Shown here piece after piece: positions 14,291 through 20,577 of a DNA stretch of 20,577 nucleotides. Location: contig JAFYIM010000033.1 of NCBI GenBank assembly GCA_017538635.1, positions 1-20,577 of the forward strand, in the 5' to 3' direction. A model generated the notes under the pieces. The model worked only from the letters and a program-made list of their open reading frames with translations. It did no database searches and was not told where the DNA came from. The position numbers and the translations under genes were made by a program. Origin of the DNA: a bacterium (GTDB taxonomy: Bacteria; UBA3054). Position 1 is the stretch's first letter. Every line of letters begins with the position of its first letter.

Positions 14291-14398
14291 GCTGAGACAA
14301 AAGAAGGATACCTCCCAAAGCGAACTCACGGAGGAGGAGCTCCTCGAAATTTGAGCGCGTAGTCCGTGAGCTGGGGAGGTATCCTTTTTTGTCTCAGC
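14291..14398. repeat. 108-bp long-stem inverted repeat after rho, likely bidirectional terminator
   Basis: The left arm (14291-14316) and right arm (14374-14398) are complementary over 25 bp with one bulged base: GCTGAGAC at the outer end, GGATACCTCCC at the inner end. Inside, CTCACGGA (14325-14332) pairs with TCCGTGAG (14363-14370). The centre holds the perfect palindrome GAGGAGCTCCTC (14334-14345). The right arm contains six T (14385-14390) straight after the GGATACC stem, and the other strand has a TTCTTTT tract, so both directions could terminate. It begins 11 bases after the rho stop. No target-site duplication was seen. A terminator is the simplest reading; a MITE or REP-like repeat is the alternative. 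Confidence 0.85.
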
Positions 14399-14430
14399 GT
14401 AAGAAGTGCGCCCCTAGCGAGAAAAGTTTT

Positions 14431-14439
14431 TGGTAAAAT
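14431..14439 (+). promoter_or_regulatory. Extended -10 promoter of the ruvB operon
   Basis: TGG-TAAAAT (hexamer 14434-14439) is an extended -10 with no clear -35. The predicted start falls at about 14446-14448, on or next to the ruvB ATG, so the transcript may be leaderless. Confidence 0.5.
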
Positions 14440-14447
14440 ATCACATT

Positions 14448-15479
14448 ATGAGTTCCCTTATACGAAACATTCCCGAACGCGACGACGCCATCGACCTGAC
14501 CCTTAGGCCGCAGCGCTTCTCCGACTTCACCGGCCAGGAGAGGATCAAAGAGCAGCTGCACATCGCGGTTGAGGCCGCCAGGAGACGCGACGAGGCTGTG
14601 GACCACATCCTGCTCTACGGTCCTCCCGGGCTCGGCAAAACGACGCTGGCAAACATCATCGCTCAGGAAAGAGGCGTCAACATCAAGACGACCTCCGGCC
14701 CGATCATCGAAAAGCCCGGCGATCTGGCTGGTCTTCTGACGAACCTGGAGAACGGCGACATCCTCTTCATCGACGAGATCCACCGCCTTGATTCTTCCGT
14801 GGAGGAATATCTCTATTCCGCCATGGAGGACTTCTTCATCGACATCATGATCGACCAGGGACCACAGGCGCGTTCGGTGAGGCTTGAACTCAAGAACTTC
14901 ACGCTCATCGGCGCCACGACCAGAATGGGCAACCTAACCGCCCCCTTGAGGGAACGTTTCGGCATCTCCCTGAGGCTGGAATTTTACAGCGTAAAGGAAC
15001 TTTGCGAGATCGTCAGGCGCTCCGCCAAGATCCTGAAGACCGGCATCGAAGAGGATGCGCTCGCTGAGATCGCGGGAAGGTCCCGTGGTACACCCAGGAT
15101 CGCAAACTTTTTGGTCCGAAGAGTCCGCGACTACGCCCAGGTCAAGGGCGACGGCGTGATCACGCCGAAGCTCGCGAAAGAGGCGCTCGACATGCTGAGG
15201 ATCGATGAAATGGGCCTCGACGACATGGACCACGCCTATCTCAAAACGCTTATCGAAAAATTCGGCGGACGCCCCACCGGCGTCAACAACATCGCCGTGA
15301 CGATAAGCGAAGAAGTCTCGACTATCGAGGAAGTGATAGAGCCGTACCTCATCCAGCAAGGCTTCATTATGCGTACTCAGAAAGGCCGCGTCCCTCTGAA
15401 AAAAGCTTACGATCATCTTCATTTGAACTACGACGGTCCCATTGTGGACGAACTTTTCAATTTCAACAACAATCAGTAA
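14448..15479 (+). CDS. ruvB: Holliday junction branch migration ATPase RuvB
   Basis: This 343-residue AAA+ motor drives branch migration together with RuvA. Visible motifs are Walker A GPPGLGKT at 58-65, Walker B ILFIDEIH at 105-112, sensor 1 GATTR at 155-159, the arginine-finger region LRERFGI, sensor 2 [17 protein letters not shown] and the C-terminal winged helix ([21 protein letters not shown]). ATG at 14448 is chosen over the in-frame TTG at 14430, because RuvB proteins begin close to this point and the TTG lies upstream of the predicted transcript start. No SD is seen. ruvA and ruvC are not adjacent. It heads a compact plus-strand unit running to the window end. Confidence 0.97.
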   Translation: MSSLIRNIPERDDAIDLTLRPQRFSDFTGQERIKEQLHIAVEAARRRDEAVDHILLYGPPGLGKTTLANIIAQERGVNIKTTSGPIIEKPGDLAGLLTNLENGDILFIDEIHRLDSSVEEYLYSAMEDFFIDIMIDQGPQARSVRLELKNFTLIGATTRMGNLTAPLRERFGISLRLEFYSVKELCEIVRRSAKILKTGIEEDALAEIAGRSRGTPRIANFLVRRVRDYAQVKGDGVITPKLAKEALDMLRIDEMGLDDMDHAYLKTLIEKFGGRPTGVNNIAVTISEEVSTIEEVIEPYLIQQGFIMRTQKGRVPLKKAYDHLHLNYDGPIVDELFNFNNNQ

Positions 15480-15484
15480 AAATA

Positions 15485-16369
15485 ATGGAAACTTTTGAAG
15501 GCAAACTGGTGCTTGGACTCCCCAAAGGCAGCCTGGAAGCCGCCACCTGCGAGATATTCCGCAAGGCCGGCTACACCATCAATATCAGCAGCCGCTCCTA
15601 CTACCCAACCATCAACGACCCCGACATCAAACCGATACTTATCCGCTCCCAGGAAATGTCCCGCTATGTTGAAGCAGGCCACCTTGACTGCGGCATCTGC
15701 GGACACGACTGGATCGTAGAGAACCAGAGCGACGTCGTCGAGATCTGCGAGATGATGTATTCCAAGGCCACCTCCAATCCCGTCAGGTGGGTGCTCTGCG
15801 TCCACAACGACAGCCCCTATCAGAAGCCGGAAGATTTGGAAGGCAAACTGATCGCCACGGAAGCCGTCAACATGACGAAGAAGTATTTTGCGGAAAAAGG
15901 CATCAACGTCAATATAGAATTCAGCTGGGGCGCCACGGAAGTGAAGTGTCCGAACCTGGTGGACGCCATCGTGGAATTGACCGAGACCGGCTCCTCGCTC
16001 CGAGCCAACAATCTCAGGATCATCGACACCCTGACAACCTCCACCACCCGCTTCATCGCCAACAAGGAAGCGATGAAAGATCCTTTCAAGCGCGAGAAGA
16101 TCGAGAATCTGGCCACATTATTGCAAGGCGCCCTGAGAGCCAGGGACAAAGTAGGATTGAAACTCAACGCTCCCCTTTCCAAACTGGAGGAGATCTCCGC
16201 CAAGCTTCCCTGCATGAGAGAGCCCACCATTTCGCCCCTGAAGGACAAAGACTGGGTAGCCATGGAAGTGGTCTTGGACGAAATAACCTCCAGAGACCTC
16301 ATCCCGCAATTGAAGGCCCTGGGAGCCCAGGACATCATCGAGTATCCCTTAAGCAAGGTCATTCCCTAA
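15485..16369 (+). CDS. hisG: ATP phosphoribosyltransferase, long form HisG
   Basis: This 294-residue enzyme joins ATP and PRPP to give phosphoribosyl-ATP, the first step of histidine synthesis. The N-terminal part has GLPKGSLEAAT, the phosphate loop region ELTETGSSLRANNLRII, and DCGICGHDWIVE. The last 75-80 residues form the extra regulatory domain of the long form (LNAPLSKLEEISAKLPCMREPTISPL...AMEVVLDEI), which binds histidine and makes HisZ unnecessary. The length matches HisG-L. The start lies 5 bases after the ruvB stop and has no visible SD. No other his gene is in the window, so it is separated from its pathway. Confidence 0.95.
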   Translation: METFEGKLVLGLPKGSLEAATCEIFRKAGYTINISSRSYYPTINDPDIKPILIRSQEMSRYVEAGHLDCGICGHDWIVENQSDVVEICEMMYSKATSNPVRWVLCVHNDSPYQKPEDLEGKLIATEAVNMTKKYFAEKGINVNIEFSWGATEVKCPNLVDAIVELTETGSSLRANNLRIIDTLTTSTTRFIANKEAMKDPFKREKIENLATLLQGALRARDKVGLKLNAPLSKLEEISAKLPCMREPTISPLKDKDWVAMEVVLDEITSRDLIPQLKALGAQDIIEYPLSKVIP

Positions 16370-16370
16370 G

Positions 16371-16610
16371 ATGGCGGTCAAAGAATTTACTCTTTCCTTC
16401 CTGGCTGATGAATTGAAGGACGCTTCCTTCGTCGCTTGGCTCGTCAAAGTTGACGACGCCGTAAAGGAGGGCGACGATCTCTGTGAGATCGTGACCGACA
16501 AGGCCTCTCTCGTCCTCTCCGTTCCCTGCGACGGCAGAATCGTTTCATTGTTTGCTAAAAAGGACGACCGCCTTGAAAACGACACGGTCCTCCTAAGCAT
16601 GGAAGCGTAG
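16371..16610 (+). CDS. Stand-alone lipoyl/biotinyl-attachment domain protein
   Basis: This 79-residue protein is a complete lipoyl-type domain and nothing else. VAWLVKVDDAVKEGDDLCEIVTDKASL matches the E2 pattern WxVKxGDxVxxGdxLxxxETDKA, with Lys44 of TDKA at the hairpin turn as the likely modified residue. SVPCDGRIVSLFAKKDDRL supplies the second half. TDKA rather than the biotin-type MKM favours lipoylation. Glycine residues common in dehydrogenase lipoyl domains are partly replaced (KVDD for KVGD). There is no E2 catalytic domain, E1, E3 or lipoate ligase nearby. It lies 1 base after hisG, and the GT2 gene starts right at its stop. The partner enzyme is unknown. Confidence 0.8.
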   Translation: MAVKEFTLSFLADELKDASFVAWLVKVDDAVKEGDDLCEIVTDKASLVLSVPCDGRIVSLFAKKDDRLENDTVLLSMEA

Positions 16611-17558
16611 ATGATCACTTTCCCGGACGAATACGAAAGCGGCTCTGCCGGAAAAAAGCAGCCCCTCTCCGACGGGCTGGTGGCGGTCATCCTGGCGTAC
16701 AACGACGAGAAGACTATCCAGAACGTGGTCAAAAAGTCCATCCGCAAGTGCGACCGCTGCATCGTCGTAGACGACGGTTCATCCGACCGTACCGTGGAAT
16801 TGGCCCAGCAGTCCAGGGCTGAAGTGATAACGCACGTCAGCACGAGGGGTATGATCGCCTCTTTCAACACCGCCGTGGCCTACCTTAGGAACTGCGATTT
16901 CAAATACGCGATCTTCCTGTCCGCCAGCGGCCAGCACGAGCCGGGCGACATGCACCGCTTCGTCAGAATGGCGCAGATAAGGAACGCCGACATCATCTGC
17001 GGAAGCCGCGAAAAAAACAGAAGGAGCATACCAACCCTCACAAAGTGGGCGAACAACCTTGCGGACTGGTGCATCAAGTTCAAGTACGGATATCGGCTGA
17101 ACGATCCCTTGTGCAATTACCGCATGCTGAGCAAGAAGGTCATTACGAGCCTTCCGCCCTGCAGGCACAATTATCTCCTTACCGCCCACATTCTGCGCCA
17201 CGCGTACGGTTTGAAACTTCGTGTCGGGCATCTGGCCGTCACTGTTGGCCAGAATTACGTAACTAAGCCTGCCAGAGCCAGGAGAGACTTCAAGCAGAGC
17301 CTCTATATGTCGCTCTTCATCCTCTTCACACCAAATCCGCGTCTTGAAAAGAAGGAGAAGAAGGCCGCCAGGAAACTGGCTGAGGAAAGCTCGAAGCCCA
17401 TCGTCAAACCGATCGACGAAACACAAAGGAAACCTAAGAAAAAGCGCCGCTACGGCAACAGAAGGCGCAGCGCCTCGGACATAAGGGCCATAAAAGACCG
17501 CATCATGGACAGCAAGAGTCCGGAAGTCCTGAAAGAGGAACAGGAAGCGAAATTCTAA
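16611..17558 (+). CDS. GT2-like glycosyltransferase fold protein lacking the DxD motif
   Basis: This 315-residue protein has a GT-A core of the dolichyl-phosphate-mannose-synthase-like GT2 type: LVAVILAYNDEKTIQNVV (23-40), RCIVVDDGSSDRT (49-61) and IICGSREKNRR. Where family members have the metal-binding DADGQH, this one has SASGQH (104-109), so both acidic residues are Ser. The nearby NRGKGAA-type loop is also altered (STRGMIAS). NDPLCNYRMLSKKV matches the D-x-x-x-G-Y/F-R region. Residues from about 240 onward form a Lys/Arg/Glu-rich tail (KPKKKRRYGNRRR). ATG directly follows the lipoyl gene stop. It may be inactive or use another mechanism; sugar and acceptor are unknown. Confidence 0.8.
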   Translation: MITFPDEYESGSAGKKQPLSDGLVAVILAYNDEKTIQNVVKKSIRKCDRCIVVDDGSSDRTVELAQQSRAEVITHVSTRGMIASFNTAVAYLRNCDFKYAIFLSASGQHEPGDMHRFVRMAQIRNADIICGSREKNRRSIPTLTKWANNLADWCIKFKYGYRLNDPLCNYRMLSKKVITSLPPCRHNYLLTAHILRHAYGLKLRVGHLAVTVGQNYVTKPARARRDFKQSLYMSLFILFTPNPRLEKKEKKAARKLAEESSKPIVKPIDETQRKPKKKRRYGNRRRSASDIRAIKDRIMDSKSPEVLKEEQEAKF

Positions 17559-17584
17559 ACCAACAATCAATCATAGAGGTAAAA

Positions 17585-18753
<1,169 letters not shown>

Positions 18754-18775
<22 letters not shown>

Positions 18776-19920
18776 ACTGCTTTCCGGAACTTAAAACTCC
18801 GGCTTTCGTCATTACGGAATCCGACCTTCTTAAAAACGGCCGGATCCTCCTGGATGTCCAGGAAAAAGCCGGATGCAAAATACTCTGGGCTCTGAAGTGC
18901 TTCGCCATGCCGGAGGCCGCTAAGGCCTTGAAGCCCTATCTAGCCGGCACCTGCGCCAGCGGCCTTTTCGAAGCCAGATTCGGAAAAGAGAATTTCGGCG
19001 GCGAAAACCACGTTTACGCCCCGGCCTTTTCCGACGAGGATATGGCTGAGATCGTAAAGTACGCCGACCACATCTCCTTCAATTCCTACTCCCAACTAAG
19101 GCATCACAAGAAGGCCATAGAGGGAGCAAGTAAGGAAATAAAAGTCGGCCTAAGGATCAATCCCGGCTATTCGGAAGTCGAGACCATGATCTACAACCCC
19201 TGCGCCCCCTACTCCCGCTTCGGCGTCAGCGAAAAAGACTTGGAAAAGGAAGGCGTAGCTGAGATCTCCGGGCTCCATTTCCACACCATGTGCGAACAAA
19301 AAAGCGACGTGCTGGAAAGAACGCTTGACGTCGTCGCCAAAAAATTCGGACCTTTTCTCCGCGACCTTGAATGGCTCAACATGGGCGGCGGACAATTGAT
19401 CACGAAGCCTGACTACGACCGGGAACATCTCATAAAGCTCATCCGTGAGTTCAAGACCGCTTTCGACCTTAAGACGATCTATCTCGAGCCCGGCGAAGCT
19501 GTAGCCGTTGACGCGGGATATCTCGTGACAAGTGTTCTGGACATCATCGAAAACGGCATGCCCATAGCTATATTGGACACCTCTGCCGCCAACCATATGC
19601 CGGACGTTCTGGAAATGCCTTACCGCCCCCACATAATCGGTTCCGGCGAACCCAAGGAATTCCCCTACACCTACCGTCTTGGCGCCATGACATGCCTGGC
19701 CGGCGACTATATCGGCGACTACTCCTTCAAGAAACCCTTAGAGATCGGCGACCGCCTCGTCTTCACAGACATGGCGATCTATTCCTTCGTCAAGACCTGC
19801 ATGTTCAACGGCATCAATCTTCCCTCACTCGCCTACCAAAAAGCAAACGGCGAAATAAAACTTATCCGGGAATTCACCTACGCTGACTACGCCGGCAGAT
19901 TGGGAGAAAAACTATGCTGA
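18754..19920 (+). CDS. nspC: Carboxynorspermidine/carboxyspermidine decarboxylase
   Basis: This 388-residue PLP enzyme of the alanine-racemase/ornithine-decarboxylase fold removes CO2 from carboxyspermidine to yield spermidine. The PLP lysine is Lys48 in ILWALKCFAM. Further family features are SGLFEARFG, GLRINPGYSEVE, HFHTMCEQ (substrate-side His), LNMGGGQLITKPDY (PLP phosphate-binding glycines), YLEPGEAVAVDAGYL and GAMTCLAGDYIGDY. The start is taken as GTG at 18754 inside the end of the dehydrogenase gene, because the conserved TPAFVITES begins at residue 15 and no ATG is available between. There is no SD, so coupling to the upstream stop is likely. The stop overlaps the next ATG. Confidence 0.94.
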
Positions 19921-20577
19921 ATTTTCTGGAATCCGAATTCACGCCCGCCAAACCCGACAAAGCGGCTTTCCACATCATTCCCGCACCCTACGAAAAAAGC
20001 GTCTCCTACGGCTCGGGCACGAAATTTGGCCCCAAGACCATCATAGAATCCTCCCAGCAGCTTGAAAAGATCCAGCGCGGCAAGAAGCCCGGAGCAAAAG
20101 GCATCTACACCGCTCACCCCGCCCCCACTCTCAAAGCAATAGAGAAAGCCGTCTCCTACGCCCTGGAATGCAAATCCCTGCCCTTTACCCTTGGAGGCGA
20201 ACACACAGTCACGCTTCCCGCCATACGCGCCTTAAAAGCGCGCCTAGGCTCTGATTTTGGCCTCATACAATTCGACGCCCACGCTGATCTCCGCTTCGCT
20301 TACGAGGACAATCCCCTTTCCCACGCCTCCGTCATGCGCCGCATCAGCGAGCTCGGTATCCCAATCGCCCAATTCGGCACCCGCTCCTACTGCGAAGAAG
20401 AGCAAGCCTACAGATCGGACAGAAAAAACAAAGTGACTTTCCACGACGCCGAGGAACTCTTCCTCCGCTTCAAAGAAAATAAAAAGACAAAACTTCTTCC
20501 CGCAAACTTCCCAAAGAAGATCTATATCTCCTTCGACATCGACGGCCTCGACTCTTCCATCATGCCCGCCACCGGAA
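19914..20577 (+). CDS. speB: Agmatinase/arginase-family ureohydrolase, C-terminus beyond window
   Basis: The first 221 residues are visible and the gene runs off the right edge. The binuclear manganese site motifs are present: GGEHT (His97), DAHADLR at 121-127 (Asp121, His123, Asp125), SHAS at 136-139 and SFDIDGLDSS at 206-215 (Asp208, Asp210). The family splits arginine, agmatine or related guanidino compounds and releases urea. Position right after the carboxyspermidine genes argues for agmatine to putrescine, which supplies their substrate. ATGCTGA overlaps the nspC stop by 7 bases. Arginase cannot be fully excluded without the C-terminal part. No arginine decarboxylase gene is in the window. 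Confidence 0.88.
   Translation, partial: MLNFLESEFTPAKPDKAAFHIIPAPYEKSVSYGSGTKFGPKTIIESSQQLEKIQRGKKPGAKGIYTAHPAPTLKAIEKAVSYALECKSLPFTLGGEHTVTLPAIRALKARLGSDFGLIQFDAHADLRFAYEDNPLSHASVMRRISELGIPIAQFGTRSYCEEEQAYRSDRKNKVTFHDAEELFLRFKENKKTKLLPANFPKKIYISFDIDGLDSSIMPATG

Noticed and set aside
14430..14447. Upstream TTG start for ruvB
   Set aside because: It overlaps the predicted -10 box and would add six residues not typical of RuvB. The ATG at 14448 fits the family start.

Overview
The window is 20.6 kb of a Gram-negative bacterial chromosome of moderate G+C content. It carries a lipid A enzyme (LpxI), an exosortase-type CPBP membrane protease, long-form HisG, the carboxyspermidine route to spermidine, and an N/R/G-rich Rho. 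This mix fits a PVC-type bacterium such as Lentisphaerota/Verrucomicrobiota. That placement is a low-confidence inference, because no rRNA or ribosomal protein gene is present. I saw no insertion sequence, phage gene or CRISPR array, and no gene-free stretch longer than about 200 bases.

Left part (1-7.1 kb, all minus strand). Two transcription units run towards position 1. The first holds a QueE-like protein that lacks the radical-SAM cysteines, followed by radA. The second starts at an extended -10 promoter near 5000. It holds an unrecognised small exported protein, recN, a cyclophilin lipoprotein, lpxI, a lipid-A-type Gfo/Idh oxidoreductase and tlyA, which runs off the window. The gaps are 0-6 bases or overlaps. 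DNA repair, envelope and rRNA modification genes share this unit.

Middle (7.1-11.9 kb). A small secreted protein of unknown function has a near-consensus promoter, a roughly 200-nt hairpin-rich leader with repeated GGGAAACGA-type elements, and a clean intrinsic terminator. It looks like a strongly expressed, post-transcriptionally controlled single gene. Upstream, also on the minus strand, is a 1203-residue membrane protein that joins a GtrA-like domain, a multi-pass region and a large extracytoplasmic part. A tRNA-Ser(GCU) with its own promoter and terminator marks the switch to plus-strand genes.

Right part (11.9-20.6 kb, all plus strand). A CPBP/CAAX-type intramembrane protease is followed by rho. 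The rho promoter lies inside the terminator hairpin of the preceding gene. A 108-bp long-stem inverted repeat follows rho. Next comes a tightly packed unit of ruvB, hisG, a stand-alone lipoyl-domain protein, a GT2-like protein missing its DxD motif, carboxyspermidine dehydrogenase, carboxyspermidine decarboxylase and an agmatinase-family enzyme cut by the window end. The last three can form a route from agmatine to putrescine to carboxyspermidine to spermidine.

The best candidates for something undescribed are the cysteine-less QueE homologue beside radA, the structured leader of the secreted protein, the lipoyl-domain/DxD-less GT2 pair, and the long palindrome after rho.
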